Under the pieces are notes generated by a model. It searched no databases, had not been told where the DNA came from, and saw only the letters and a list, made by a program, of their open reading frames with translations. DNA of 64,000 nt, from the NCBI RefSeq assembly GCF_004771275.1, contig NZ_RQEV01000008.1, positions 124,001 to 188,000 of the forward strand, given 5' to 3'. Source of the stretch: Leptospira fluminis (GTDB lineage Bacteria; Spirochaetota; Leptospiria; Leptospirales; Leptospiraceae). Below, in pieces: positions 26,347 to 36,524 of the stretch. Numbering within the stretch: position 1 is the first letter of the stretch; each line of letters begins with the position of its first letter. A program made the translations under genes and the position numbers.

Positions 26347-29300
26347 ATGGAATCTTTTTTTCTAAATTTTTATTCCTTTGGATCATTATTAGCAGCGCTG
26401 TTTTCCGCTTACGCCGCTTTCTTTTTCCTTAGGATTAAGGATAGAAGCAAGGCAGCCCTAAACATCGGGTTGGCAACATGCATAACGATTTTGTATCACT
26501 CCGCTTACGCGGTCGGGTTTTCCTCGTACGACGAATGGACGATTTATCACAGATGGTTCATGATTCCCGTTCCTCTGATCAGCTTGATCCACCTATTTCT
26601 ATTCTTCTTCTATTTCCCCGAACCTAAAAGGGTGAAATTGGGACTTGGGATTTTCTTTGCATTGTATGCGGGAATCATCGTCATCACAGCCTTCTACATT
26701 ATGGTTTCCTTACAAGCTCCGAGGACCTTCGTTTTCGGAAGCCACCACTGGGATTTCCAAACACAACTTTTTTATAAAATATTTTCCATCCTGGTCTTAT
26801 TCTACATTCTATGTCTAATCGCCGCCGGGATCTGGCGAGCTTATGTGGAAAAAGGAAAGCAAAGGAGAGCGGTGATCTATCTCCTTCTGACGTACTGTTT
26901 TTTAAGCATTTTTTCCGGGATTATGAACGCGCTGAGTAGGGACGGAACGGTATCCCGAGCGGCTTACCAACAATGCGCCGACCTTACCTTGGTGGCGGGA
27001 TATTTTCTGATGATAGTCCTGTACGTGAATATAACGAAGGAAAGAACCACCATCCTGAGTCGCATTATAGGAATCGCAATGGCGACCTTCCTCTTGACGT
27101 TTCAATTGGTCGGCTATGCGATCTTGAACGGCTACGATTCTTCTTTCGATACGATCCAGACTCACGTCACAAGATCGGCCGTTTTGAACGAAGAAAGACC
27201 TAAAGATCTCCTATATCTCTTATCATTCGATCCGGAAAATTCCAAAATAAAAACGGAATATGGATCCAAAGATCCGAGGACCGGAAAAAGCGACGGCGAA
27301 GAATTACGATTTTTTTATTATACCAAAAAACTGTTAAACCTAGGAAGTATGGATGCGAAACAAAGGCGAAAAAGATCCGAAAAGATCCTGGAAGAATCGC
27401 CGGAAGCATTCGGAATATATAGGAGCGGCCTTTGGGAATTTCTGGAATCCAAAGGGAACGGACAGGTTTCTGATCCGGATGTGGAACGCTTTTTCGGCGA
27501 TATGGAAAAAAGATTTTCGGTCATTCGGAATAAATTTTATAACGCTCCTAATAAAAACGATGATACCCTCGCGGACAAACTTTTCCGCTCTGAGGAAGTC
27601 GGCGTTTCCGCAACGATGAAATCCCTTACGGAGAGATTTAAGGGAAGTGTCCGCGAAGGCATGAGCGGCGAGGAATTGAACCAGCTTTTTCTTTCGATCG
27701 CGGTCCCGTTGAGAAAGGAAGAAGAACGCATATACAGGGGAGTCAGAACCTTTCACCCGGGGGATCCTAAACCCAATTATTATGTTTCCTATATATACCA
27801 ACATCCTAAAACGGGAAAAATCTACGAGGCCGGATTCGACTACAGAACCCTAAGGCAATTCCTCCACCCTCCCTCTTGGATACTCGCCGTTTCCCTTTTA
27901 TCCATCTTTTTTGTGACTGCGATCGGATTCCGACTCTTCTTCGATGGTGCTCTTCTTACGCCGTTAAACGAAGTAGTGACCGGACTAAGGGAAGTAAATT
28001 CGGGGAATCTGGATTACAGACTGACACCGAGAGTCGAGGACGAGATCGGTTTCATAGCGAGATCGTTTAACCGGATGACCAGATCGATCCAGGCTGCGAG
28101 AAAACGGTTGGAGCAATACGCGGCCGAACTGGAGGATAAGGTCAAAGAGCGCACTAAAGAACTCGAGTTATCCTTGGAAGAGATCAAGGAACTAAAACAG
28201 CAGCAGGACGGAGATTATTTCCTTACTTCGCTTTTAATCCGGCCGTTAGGGGAAAACAAAGCCGTTCAGGATACGGTAAAAGTGGATTTTCTATTGGAAC
28301 AGAAGAAAAAATTCACCTTTAGGAATTACGAGGACGAGATCGGCGGCGATATGAATATCGCGAATCACATCGAGTTGAAACGAAGAACGTTCACCGTATT
28401 TCTGAACGCGGATGCCATGGGAAAATCCATGCAGGGAGCGGGAGGGGCCTTGGTTTTAGGTTCCGTCTTCGAGTCCATCATAGAGAGGACCAGACTGGTG
28501 GAATCGATGCGCAATCTTTCCCCCGAACATTGGCTCAAGGGCGCGTTCACGGAGCTACATAAAGTTTTCGAAAGCTTTGACGGTTCCATGCTAGTATCTT
28601 TAGTCATGGGTCTGATCGACGATCATGCCGGAATCCTTTATTATATCAACGCGGAGCATCCTTGGACCGTTCTGTACAGGGACGGCATATCTTCGTTTAT
28701 AGAAAACGAATTATTATTTCGTAAATTAGGGACTACGGGGCTGGAAGGTAGAATCTCGATCAAGACCTTTCAATTGGAACCCGGAGACGTGATCATAGCC
28801 GGATCCGACGGTAGGGACGATATACTGATCGGCATGGATGCGACAGGGGGACGGTTATTAAACGACGATGAACACCTCTTCTTGAAAATCGTCGAAGAGG
28901 CCGACGGAGAACTGTCGGGTATTTACGAAGGAATTCTGAAGAGAGGAAAACTTACCGACGATCTTTCCCTGATCCGACTTTCCTATCTGGAACCGAACCG
29001 AACCTCCCCGGAAGAGGAAAGTGATAAGCGGAAAATCCTGGAATTGCTTCGGCGAGCAAAAGCGACCACGAACGAATCGGATATTTCCGAGGCAATCTCC
29101 TTCCTCCAGGAGGCGGAAACTTTGAACAGTCGGATTCCCGAGGTAAAAAGAAATTTCGTCCGTCTCCACCTCAAACTGAAAAATTATCGGGAAGCGGCAA
29201 AGTACGCGGAAGATTATCTAGATTTACGACCGATTGACAACGAAATCCTTTATATAGCCTCCTTTGCGGCGAGAAAAGCCGGAATGTTGCGTAAGGCGCT

Positions 29301-29514
29301 GGAGTTCGGGGAACGATTACGGTTAAGAGATCCGAACCATCTCAAAAACCTGATGAACCTTGCGCAGGTTTTCATCATCCTAAAAAAATTCGACCAAGCT
29401 GCGTCCGTTACCCAAGAAGCCTCCGCAATCTCTCCTGACAGCAATGCCATCCTGAAACTCAAGGACTTCCTGGGAAAATTGGCTGATAGACAGACCGACG
29501 AAGAGCGGATATAA
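26347..29514 (+). CDS. 7-TM sensor SpoIIE/PP2C phosphatase with TPR tail (paralogue 2)
   Basis: About 1055 residues. Seven or so TM helices (about 1-235), a region that may face the periplasm (about 245-520), another TM helix, a HAMP domain (PLNEVVTGLREVNSGNLDY), a coiled coil, the same QQQDGDYFLTSLLIRPL linker as paralogue 1, a SpoIIE domain (NADAMGKS, GSDGRDD, DDLSLI) and TPR-like helices at the end. The ATG at 26347 is preferred; a TTG at 26323 is also in frame and neither has a good ribosome site. Solitary gene converging on the hydroxylase gene. Confidence 0.9.
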   Translation: MESFFLNFYSFGSLLAALFSAYAAFFFLRIKDRSKAALNIGLATCITILYHSAYAVGFSSYDEWTIYHRWFMIPVPLISLIHLFLFFFYFPEPKRVKLGLGIFFALYAGIIVITAFYIMVSLQAPRTFVFGSHHWDFQTQLFYKIFSILVLFYILCLIAAGIWRAYVEKGKQRRAVIYLLLTYCFLSIFSGIMNALSRDGTVSRAAYQQCADLTLVAGYFLMIVLYVNITKERTTILSRIIGIAMATFLLTFQLVGYAILNGYDSSFDTIQTHVTRSAVLNEERPKDLLYLLSFDPENSKIKTEYGSKDPRTGKSDGEELRFFYYTKKLLNLGSMDAKQRRKRSEKILEESPEAFGIYRSGLWEFLESKGNGQVSDPDVERFFGDMEKRFSVIRNKFYNAPNKNDDTLADKLFRSEEVGVSATMKSLTERFKGSVREGMSGEELNQLFLSIAVPLRKEEERIYRGVRTFHPGDPKPNYYVSYIYQHPKTGKIYEAGFDYRTLRQFLHPPSWILAVSLLSIFFVTAIGFRLFFDGALLTPLNEVVTGLREVNSGNLDYRLTPRVEDEIGFIARSFNRMTRSIQAARKRLEQYAAELEDKVKERTKELELSLEEIKELKQQQDGDYFLTSLLIRPLGENKAVQDTVKVDFLLEQKKKFTFRNYEDEIGGDMNIANHIELKRRTFTVFLNADAMGKSMQGAGGALVLGSVFESIIERTRLVESMRNLSPEHWLKGAFTELHKVFESFDGSMLVSLVMGLIDDHAGILYYINAEHPWTVLYRDGISSFIENELLFRKLGTTGLEGRISIKTFQLEPGDVIIAGSDGRDDILIGMDATGGRLLNDDEHLFLKIVEEADGELSGIYEGILKRGKLTDDLSLIRLSYLEPNRTSPEEESDKRKILELLRRAKATTNESDISEAISFLQEAETLNSRIPEVKRNFVRLHLKLKNYREAAKYAEDYLDLRPIDNEILYIASFAARKAGMLRKALEFGERLRLRDPNHLKNLMNLAQVFIILKKFDQAASVTQEASAISPDSNAILKLKDFLGKLADRQTDEERI

Positions 29515-29564
29515 ACCGAATTCGGAAACGGGGGGACTCTCCGCTGCGGGCCTTTTTTATCCGC

Positions 29565-30428
29565 CTATCTTTCTTCCAAAGCGAAGGCTAGAGAATCCAC
29601 CAAATCTCCGCGCGAGTTCCTATCGGCATTTCTTTCTTCTCCCCTTCCTTTCGCGACGGTTTCGAAAGTCGTTTCGTAATCCTCGAAATTCGTCTTCATC
29701 ACTCTGTCCCAAAAATTGAAATAAAGACTGTAATTCCCGTGAAAACGTTGGTGGTGCATATTGTGATGGGTGGAAGTATTGATCCATTTCAAAATCGGAT
29801 GCTTTGCCCAGCCTCTGGGAAAAAGTTCGTAACCGGTGTGCCACCAGATATTCATCACCATAGCGTAAACGGTATGCGCCAAAAAGAAGCCGAAATGAAA
29901 GGGAACCAGACAGATAAAGGGAACCACGTAGAAAGCCTCCAAAAAAGCCTCGATCCAATGAAAATTATACGCGGCAAAAGGAGAAGGGTTTACGGATTTA
30001 TGATGGAGAGAATGGACCAAAGAATAGACTTTCCTATGGTGCATCAATCTGTGGAACCAATAAAACCAAGTCTCATGCCAAACCGTAATCAAAAAAAGGC
30101 TGAAGAATCCGTAAGCCCATCCGCCGTGCTCCGACAAGTTGAAATAAATTTTACGATTCAAAATCCCGAACCCGGAAAGAATGTAAACGGAAATCGCGAT
30201 CCCGCTGAACATGAATAAGGTCACCGCGGACTGTTTGATCTCGGACCAAATCTTTTCCGACTTAGGAAATGACTGCTGGATTCTGAATTTTTGGAAGGAT
30301 CCCTTTTTCCAGATCCAAAAAACGAGGAAAACCAGACCCGCAAGAGGATAGTAACGCAGAAAATTCATACTGAGCTGAAAAAGTGCGAACGACTCCACGC
30401 ATTCTAGGCTAAACTGGCAAGACGGCAT
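29565..30428 (-). CDS. Sterol desaturase/fatty acid hydroxylase-family membrane protein
   Basis: A 287-residue protein with four or more TM helices and the clustered histidines of the diiron family: WHETWFYWFHRLMHH, HSLHHKS, and THHNMHHQRFHG. These enzymes hydroxylate or desaturate lipid chains or sterol-like substrates at the membrane using a diiron centre. The substrate is unknown. It starts with ATG at 30428 after AGGAG. Confidence 0.9.
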   Translation of the reverse strand: MPSCQFSLECVESFALFQLSMNFLRYYPLAGLVFLVFWIWKKGSFQKFRIQQSFPKSEKIWSEIKQSAVTLFMFSGIAISVYILSGFGILNRKIYFNLSEHGGWAYGFFSLFLITVWHETWFYWFHRLMHHRKVYSLVHSLHHKSVNPSPFAAYNFHWIEAFLEAFYVVPFICLVPFHFGFFLAHTVYAMVMNIWWHTGYELFPRGWAKHPILKWINTSTHHNMHHQRFHGNYSLYFNFWDRVMKTNFEDYETTFETVAKGRGEERNADRNSRGDLVDSLAFALEER

Positions 30429-30502
30429 CGAAATATCTCCTAAATCGCTTCCATACTACGACAGGTGATCGTTATTTGCGACCGGCCCGATCGGAATGGG
30501 TG

Positions 30503-30534
30503 AAAAAAAGGGTCCGATCCGATCCTTCCGGACC
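30503..30534 (-). terminator. Intrinsic terminator of the AraC-family gene
   Basis: On the minus strand GGTCCG...CGGACC (30534-30529 with 30516-30511) closes a stem followed by C and a run of seven T. The stem begins at the stop codon of the AraC gene. Textbook rho-independent terminator. Confidence 0.85.
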
Positions 30535-31637
30535 TATTTTTTAGATTTTTGAAGGCTCCTCTTTCTGTAAGCGGACGGAGTCAGACCGGTTTCCTTCCGA
30601 AAGACTTCGTTAAAGGTAGACTTGGATCGGAAGCCCGAGGAATAGGCAATTGTCAAAAGAGTCTCCTCAGGCTGAGTCCGGATCCTATGTTTAGCTTCTT
30701 CGACCCGGTATTCGTTTAATATCTGAAAGAAAGTCTTCCCTTCTTCCGTATTCAGGTATTCGGATAACTGGTGCGGGGTGAGACTCAACCTTCCCGCCAG
30801 AAGAGTAAGTGTCAGTTCCTCCTCTCGGTAGATTTTTTCCGTTTCGAACAGATTCCGAAGGTTCTCCCGTATCTCGTTCAGGTTCAGCTTCGCGAGTTGG
30901 GAAGCTCTAACCCGCTTTTCCTCTTCCACCACCTTTCGAACTTCCAGAAAAAATTCCGGGTATCTCTGCCGATAAACGTAAATGAAGAGTAGAAACAAAC
31001 CGATCCAAGTTCCGATTTTTCCCAACGGATCGGGCCTACCCGTCAGCACCGAAAATGCGCCGAGAAAGGTGCTCAAAATCGCAAAGCCTGAAAAAAGGAG
31101 AATGGTCATCAGGTTGATTTCTTTTCGAATCACCGAGACCCGGACCGTTCGGAAAAGGCGTATCAAAAAGGAAAGCAAGAAGAAGAGCAGGATGCACATG
31201 GTAAAGAGCACCGGACCTTTGACGTTCCAATCGGAACCCTGATCAAAGACCTTAAGAAGTAACTCCCTCTTCCTATCCGCATCCTGAAAGTAAAAAGGGA
31301 CCAACCAAAGCGCGATCCCGACGGCGGGAAGGATTTTCAGAACGAACCGACCCGGCTTTTCCGAAGGATTTCCCCATGCTAGAAGGAGATACCTTTCCAA
31401 CAACGCTCCCAACAAAGCCGAACAAGGTAAATGAGTCAAAAATAAATAAGGAAAATGTAAAATATTGTGGGACGAAACCAGATACGCGTGAAACAAAAAA
31501 TATGAGAGTAGCAGAAAAATTCCGAACAATACGGTCCTTCTATTCCCTCTCGAAAAAGCGAATACCTCTCCCACCGCATACAACAAGGCAAGAAGCGAGG
31601 AGAAAAGAAGGAAAAACGATAGAAACGAATCCGCCAC
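30534..31637 (-). CDS. AraC-family regulator with N-terminal multi-TM sensor domain
   Basis: A 367-residue protein. Seven TM helices occupy about 1-235, then a linker helix and a C-terminal AraC HTH pair (about 265-365: LTLTLLAGRLSLTPHQLSEYLN and LLTIAYSSGFRSKSTFNEVFRKETGLTPSAYRKR). A membrane-bound AraC regulator would sense an envelope or lipid-soluble signal and act on DNA near the membrane. It starts with GTG at 31637. It has its own terminator and is not joined to the hydroxylase gene downstream. Confidence 0.88.
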   Translation of the reverse strand: MADSFLSFFLLFSSLLALLYAVGEVFAFSRGNRRTVLFGIFLLLSYFLFHAYLVSSHNILHFPYLFLTHLPCSALLGALLERYLLLAWGNPSEKPGRFVLKILPAVGIALWLVPFYFQDADRKRELLLKVFDQGSDWNVKGPVLFTMCILLFFLLSFLIRLFRTVRVSVIRKEINLMTILLFSGFAILSTFLGAFSVLTGRPDPLGKIGTWIGLFLLFIYVYRQRYPEFFLEVRKVVEEEKRVRASQLAKLNLNEIRENLRNLFETEKIYREEELTLTLLAGRLSLTPHQLSEYLNTEEGKTFFQILNEYRVEEAKHRIRTQPEETLLTIAYSSGFRSKSTFNEVFRKETGLTPSAYRKRSLQKSKK

Positions 31638-31662
31638 CCTTTAACGATCCTCGATAAGAGAC

Positions 31663-32067
31663 CTACCCTCGATTACAACAGATCTGAACGGCATCCATCA
31701 ATTGTTTCGCGTCCCAGGGTTTCGAAAAAACGGCGTAGGTCCCCGCTTCGTTTTTGACCCTACGAACCGCGGTTTCATCCACATGTCCCGTGATCAGGAT
31801 CGAGCGAATTTCCGGATATTTTGCATGGATCAATATCAGGAACTCGTCCCCTTTCAGACCGGGCATCAGCCAGTCCGATAGGATCAGGATCACATTGATT
31901 CCGGTATTTGCAAGTTCATCCACCACTTCGAGCGCTTCCTTAGCGTTCAATGCCGTTTCGTATTGGTATTCGTCCCCAAATCGTTTTCGTAATTCCTGCT
32001 TGAGAGTGATCAAAATGATCGGTTCGTCATCTACACATAAAATCGCGCTTCTTTGGGCCGTCACCAT
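31663..32067 (-). CDS. Single-domain response regulator (receiver)
   Basis: A 134-residue stand-alone receiver with acidic pocket D13/D14, phospho-acceptor D65 ([10 protein letters not shown]), the conserved T (ITGH) and K (FSKPWD). No output domain. It lies 12 bp after the large kinase gene, with AAGGAG before the ATG, so it is the probable partner of that kinase. It may relay phosphate or act by protein contact. Confidence 0.93.
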   Translation of the reverse strand: MVTAQRSAILCVDDEPIILITLKQELRKRFGDEYQYETALNAKEALEVVDELANTGINVILILSDWLMPGLKGDEFLILIHAKYPEIRSILITGHVDETAVRRVKNEAGTYAVFSKPWDAKQLMDAVQICCNRG

Positions 32068-32079
32068 TCAATATCTCCT

Positions 32080-35000
32080 TTAAATAGCGGTCGCGGATTT
32101 GAGCCAGACGCTGAATCTGGTTCTCCCCGGCACGCTCTCGAATTCTATCTTCCCACCCATTTTCTCTATGATCTTCTTACAGATATCCAATCCGAGACCA
32201 ATGCCTTCCCCGTGCCTTTTCGTGGTAAAGAAGGGATCGAAAATTTTTCCTTGGATCTCCATCGGGATCCCGTCGCCGGAATCGATAAACGAAGTGACGA
32301 TCCAGGGATTTTCCTTTCGAATTTCTATTTCCAGTCTGCCCTTATAGTTCATAGACTGCAAACCATTATTCAGAAGATTGATCCATACCTGGTTCAATTT
32401 ATCCGCGTCTCCGATGCATTCCTCTTCGGTTCTGAAATTTTTTACGATCTCGACTCCGGATTTAATCTTACTATGATAGAGAGTGAGTACGGTTTCTATT
32501 TCGCTTCTGATATCGACGGGTAAAAGTCCTCCCCCCGTCTCAGGAGGCAACGCGCCGGGGTTCAGATAATTTCTCAGCGCCAACACTACGTGAGAAGCCT
32601 TGCCTGTCGCGATCTTTATAACTTGGCTCAAGCGGACTATCGTCGAGAGAGTGGAAACCGCCGATAAAATCGGAACGACTTTATCCGTCTTGACGAGATC
32701 GAGTATTTTTTCTCCGATTTTGTACAATCCCGCGTCCAGAATCAGATTCGTTATGGTTTCCGAATCCCTTATCCCTGCTTCGTTTAACGATTGTAGAAGT
32801 TTTTTTCGTGTAGCTCGATCCGGGATTTCCTGGGATTGGTACGCGTCCCTTAGGCTTTCTTCGAACAGGACCCTGAATATCTCCAGATCCTCCTCTCCCA
32901 AATCGGAAAAGAATCCGGGAAGTTTATTAAGATCGTTCTGTAAAATCTCCAAAATAGCGCGGTTCGAAGACACGATCGCTCCGAGCGGAGTATTCAATTC
33001 GTGGGTCATACCTGCCGCGAGTTGTCCAAGAGCCGCCAGCTTTTCCGACAAGAGAAGTTGCTCCTGCGCATCCTTCAATTCCCGCATTAACTTTTCCAGA
33101 TTCTCGACCGCATCGACCAAATTCGCGTTCGATTTCTGCAGTTCCTGCGTTCTCTGATCGATCTTTTTTTCCAGATTCGCATTCAAATCCAGGATGGTTT
33201 CTTCCGCCTGTTTGTTTTTAGTCACGTCGACCATGACCCCGCGGAGATACTTCGGCTCCTCTTTTTCGTAAATCACCTTGACCAAGTTTTTCAACCAGGT
33301 CACTTTTTCGTTTTTCCCGACGAACCTATATTCGAATTCGAAAGATTCCAATTTTCCGGTCGATTCTTTGCAGAGACCTATCACTTTCTCCCGATCCTCT
33401 GGATGGATTCTCGAAATCCAGAAACCCGGCTTCGTCCACTCTTCCACCGCAAAACCTAAGGAGTCCGCTTGGCTACTTACGAAAATAAAATCCAAGTCCG
33501 TAGAGGAGGCCTCCCACACGATCCCGGGAGTCGTTTCGACCAAATCTCTGAAACGCTCTTCGCTGGACTTGGTACGGACAATCAATTCTTGGAGTTGCTC
33601 CGCCATACGATTGAAGGAAGAGGAAAGGGACCCGACTTCCTCCAACCTACTCGTGGGCACTCTTCGGGAAAGTTCTCCTCGTGCCAACGCTTCCGTCGCA
33701 TTCGAAATGCGGGCAATCGGAGTGCTTACGATCCCGGAAAGAAAGGCAGCAACTAACAAAGAAAGAAGAAGTCCGATCGCAAAGACCATGGCGGATTGGC
33801 TGTTGCCGGTTCTGACTCCGGCCAGATAATAGGATTCGGGCAATGCGGTGACGACGATCCAGTCCTGCCGATTCTCTCCGTCCGTATAAGGAGTGGCTTG
33901 GGCCAACCAGGTTTCCCTGGACAAAGGCTTTGCAGTGATCACATCGAAATAAAACTGTATGGAAGTTCTTAATCGATGAAGGTCCCCCAATCTCTTTTCC
34001 AAAGACTGCACCGAATGGGCGATCACCGGATCTTCCGATGCGGCGGCCACAGTGAGATTTTTTTCGGACTCGGAAGGATTCCCCTCTGCCTGAAGAGAAG
34101 AAGAAACCAAGTTGGAATTTCTATCCAGAATATACGCGCGTCCTTGCCGAGCGATCCCCGAATTTTGAAGGAGTGCGGAGATCTCCTTCGTGGGAGGATC
34201 GTTCGTCACAAATCTTTTTTCCAAAAAATCATCCAGCTGAAGATTGATATTTTCGGAAATCTCCTGATGAAGTCGTAGCGCTAATTTGTTCGCCGATTCT
34301 TCCGAACTTTTAAGAGTCAGATAAGCGGTCGTTCCCACCATAACCAAAACCAGGACGATAAAGGGAGAAGCGATCAGCATTCTGATAGGCAGGCCGCCGT
34401 TACTCCGAACGTTTCCTTCGTCCTTCTCCGTCCGACCGCTTTCCCAAATCCGGACCTTTCCATCCAAGGAAATCTCCCTGACATGCCCGGGGATTTCCGC
34501 CCAATATAGGGAGTATTTTCTTGCCAATGGCAGAAAGGCCAGCATGCCAAAGGGAGCAAAAACCCAGGTCACCGAGGTCGTAAAAAAAAGGGCAGGCGAA
34601 ATATTCCGATAGGAGATTTCGGGTGTAAACTTATCGGAGCATATGTATCCCCAAAGTTGAGGCTCGATGCTCATGAAGATAAACACGAAACTTAGATACC
34701 ACCCCCAGGTCCGTAACTTCTTAAAATCGGGATTCTTTCCGATGAATTGGTACGCTACCCAGAAACAGGAAGGATTGATAAAATAACCTAGGATCCAATC
34801 CGCCAAAAAATCGGGCGGAACTCCCTCGATCAGATCGGAAAGACCGTACGCGAATGGAACGACGACCAACGCAGGGTATCCGAAAAGAACGATGCACAAA
34901 AAAACGGAAAGATCCTTCAAAGATTCGAAGGTCTGCGCGCCGGGAACGAGTACGATCAAAGAGCCTAGATATCCCGTGACGAACACGCTCACGAACGTCA

Positions 35001-35205
35001 GCACCATGCTGTACAATGCCTGGGAATCCCAGATCTGTCTTTCTCTGGCGATTCCCCATTTACCGTTCGGACGGAATGTCAGTCCTCCGTAAGCACAGAG
35101 CATCAATAAAATTCCGACAAGATAGCCGAAACGCCCCCAAACCTCGAGTAACGGAAGAGGCAGAAAACCGAAAACTCCTTCCAACCATTTTAGGAAAAGG
35201 TTCAT
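32080..35205 (-). CDS. Large sensor histidine kinase (multi-TM, CACHE, HAMP, PAS, HisKA, HATPase)
   Basis: A 1041-residue membrane kinase. Seven or eight N-terminal TM helices (to about 230) are followed by a second TM-flanked CACHE-like sensor (about 275-480), HAMP (PIARISNATEALARGELSRR), PAS, a coiled coil and HisKA with the unusual MTHELNTPLGAIVSS box. About 150 helical residues are inserted before the HATPase (INLLNNGLQSMN, DSGDGIP, GEGIGLGLDI). The co-transcribed receiver at 31663 is the likely target. The insertion and box mark it off from ordinary HDFNN-type kinases in the window. Confidence 0.9.
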   Translation of the reverse strand: MNLFLKWLEGVFGFLPLPLLEVWGRFGYLVGILLMLCAYGGLTFRPNGKWGIARERQIWDSQALYSMVLTFVSVFVTGYLGSLIVLVPGAQTFESLKDLSVFLCIVLFGYPALVVVPFAYGLSDLIEGVPPDFLADWILGYFINPSCFWVAYQFIGKNPDFKKLRTWGWYLSFVFIFMSIEPQLWGYICSDKFTPEISYRNISPALFFTTSVTWVFAPFGMLAFLPLARKYSLYWAEIPGHVREISLDGKVRIWESGRTEKDEGNVRSNGGLPIRMLIASPFIVLVLVMVGTTAYLTLKSSEESANKLALRLHQEISENINLQLDDFLEKRFVTNDPPTKEISALLQNSGIARQGRAYILDRNSNLVSSSLQAEGNPSESEKNLTVAAASEDPVIAHSVQSLEKRLGDLHRLRTSIQFYFDVITAKPLSRETWLAQATPYTDGENRQDWIVVTALPESYYLAGVRTGNSQSAMVFAIGLLLSLLVAAFLSGIVSTPIARISNATEALARGELSRRVPTSRLEEVGSLSSSFNRMAEQLQELIVRTKSSEERFRDLVETTPGIVWEASSTDLDFIFVSSQADSLGFAVEEWTKPGFWISRIHPEDREKVIGLCKESTGKLESFEFEYRFVGKNEKVTWLKNLVKVIYEKEEPKYLRGVMVDVTKNKQAEETILDLNANLEKKIDQRTQELQKSNANLVDAVENLEKLMRELKDAQEQLLLSEKLAALGQLAAGMTHELNTPLGAIVSSNRAILEILQNDLNKLPGFFSDLGEEDLEIFRVLFEESLRDAYQSQEIPDRATRKKLLQSLNEAGIRDSETITNLILDAGLYKIGEKILDLVKTDKVVPILSAVSTLSTIVRLSQVIKIATGKASHVVLALRNYLNPGALPPETGGGLLPVDIRSEIETVLTLYHSKIKSGVEIVKNFRTEEECIGDADKLNQVWINLLNNGLQSMNYKGRLEIEIRKENPWIVTSFIDSGDGIPMEIQGKIFDPFFTTKRHGEGIGLGLDICKKIIEKMGGKIEFESVPGRTRFSVWLKSATAI

Positions 35206-35498
35206 AACGGAAGAATATTTCCTTTAACAGCAGTCACTAAAATCGGGTAAAATCCGCAAAGATCCATCTGGAACTACCGAACCGATCCGTAATACAAAAG
35301 ACTGAAAACAAAAGCCAGAATAAATCTTTCCCAACCGACCAAATGCCGATCGCGCGTCTCGATTCGAAGGTGCAGAGACGGACTAGCGCTTTTAGATTAT
35401 CCTAAGGACACCAAATCGGCAAATACGGGGACGATCTTAAAAGGGTACATCAGACCGTAAGGAATCGTCCGAAGTCTCCTAAAAACCGAAATATTGCT

Positions 35499-35885
35499 TC
35501 AAGACTGATCCGGAGAACTTTCCACTCCGATGGATCGTATCTCTTTATAGAAGGTAAGGGAATTGCGAGCCAATGCTAATTCCGATTTTGCGTTTGCCAG
35601 CTCCCATTTTAGCGTGCGCATTTCCGATTTCAAAAGACCGGTTTCGGAGGCAAGCTCTTTCGTCCTATTCCGAAGGTGAAGCGTTTCCGTCTTTTGAACT
35701 TTAACTTTGATCAGAAGTTTCCATATGAAAATCACGTTCTTTATCGATCTGGAAATCTTAGGTGATCCGGAGAATCGGGAATTTTTTTCCTTCATGACCA
35801 AAGACTTCCGTAATCCTCTCGAACGATAAGACTCTCCTATCGTTTGCTCGAAATAGCGAAGGTTAAACCAATTAGGAACGCTCAT
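35499..35885 (-). CDS. Hypothetical protein with C-terminal coiled coil
   Basis: A 128-residue protein with a basic N-terminal half, a short hydrophobic stretch (SIKNVIFIWKLLIKV) and a heptad-patterned coiled coil (ELASETGLLKSEMRTLKWEL, NAKSELALARNSLTFYKEI). It may be a membrane-tethered coiled-coil protein. The start could be ATG 35885 (no ribosome site) or ATG 35795 (GGAAG upstream). No family recognised. Confidence 0.5.
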   Translation of the reverse strand: MSVPNWFNLRYFEQTIGESYRSRGLRKSLVMKEKNSRFSGSPKISRSIKNVIFIWKLLIKVKVQKTETLHLRNRTKELASETGLLKSEMRTLKWELANAKSELALARNSLTFYKEIRSIGVESSPDQS

Positions 35886-36071
35886 GTTCGTTTAATAATA
35901 ATCCGAAATGCAAGGCGGTTCAAAACCCGGATCGAAAAGTCCTACGGGAACGGAACGAACCGCTTGACCTATTTAGCAAATCTTAAAATATAAGCCGTGG
36001 CTATGCTGCCTCTGTGCGAAATTCTGCGTTTGTAAAAGAAAACCGCACCAGACTTGTCCTGAAAACTTTCG

Positions 36072-36084
36072 GCTACATTGTAGC
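36072..36084. promoter_or_regulatory. Short palindrome upstream of the XRE-like regulator
   Basis: GCTACA-T-TGTAGC is a perfect 6-1-6 inverted repeat 39 bp before the TTG start at 36124. The size and odd centre fit a Cro/CI-type operator, so self-regulation by the downstream HTH protein is possible. Confidence 0.35.
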
Positions 36085-36123
36085 GTTTTTCAATAATAAA
36101 AAGGTTCAGTAGATAAAAAAGTT

Positions 36124-36519
36124 TTGAAGACTCCCGCGGAACGATTTCAATATATTTTAAACAATTTCGACGGTACTCAGGAAGAATTCGGAAGAACGAT
36201 TCGTAAATCCAGACAACTGATCGGCGCGTATGCTGCCGGCAAGCGAACGATTCCTGAGGCGACTGCCCTCGTAATCGAGCTGGTCCACGGATACAGTAAG
36301 GAATGGTTGTTAAGCGGAGTCGGTATGGAAAAAGCCGTCGTTTTGAACAACCCGATCAAAGCGCTGAACCAAAAGGATTCTGACAGAAGGTTGATTCAAA
36401 AAATCAACGCGAAGGACGGAATCGTCGAAGTAGTCGAAGACCTCATGCAACTTTCGCCCAACGACTTAGAGACCATCCATCGGGCGATCAAAAGTCTGAT
36501 CAAGCCGACCAACCAATAA
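36124..36519 (+). CDS. XRE-like helix-turn-helix protein
   Basis: A 131-residue protein with an N-terminal phage-repressor-like HTH (DGTQEEFGRTIRKSRQLIGAY, KRTIPEATALVIELVHGYSKEWLLSG) and a helical C-terminal half (VVEDLMQLSPNDLETIHRAI). It starts with TTG; no better start is seen. The gene converges on the 7-TM protein gene with five bases between the ends. Target genes unknown. Confidence 0.8.
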   Translation: MKTPAERFQYILNNFDGTQEEFGRTIRKSRQLIGAYAAGKRTIPEATALVIELVHGYSKEWLLSGVGMEKAVVLNNPIKALNQKDSDRRLIQKINAKDGIVEVVEDLMQLSPNDLETIHRAIKSLIKPTNQ

Positions 36520-36524
36520 TTTCT

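Noticed and set aside
35206..35498. Intergenic region checked for tRNA or small RNA
   Set aside because: Only a weak CGTCTC/GAGACG hairpin (35355-35380) was seen; no tRNA-like cloverleaf.
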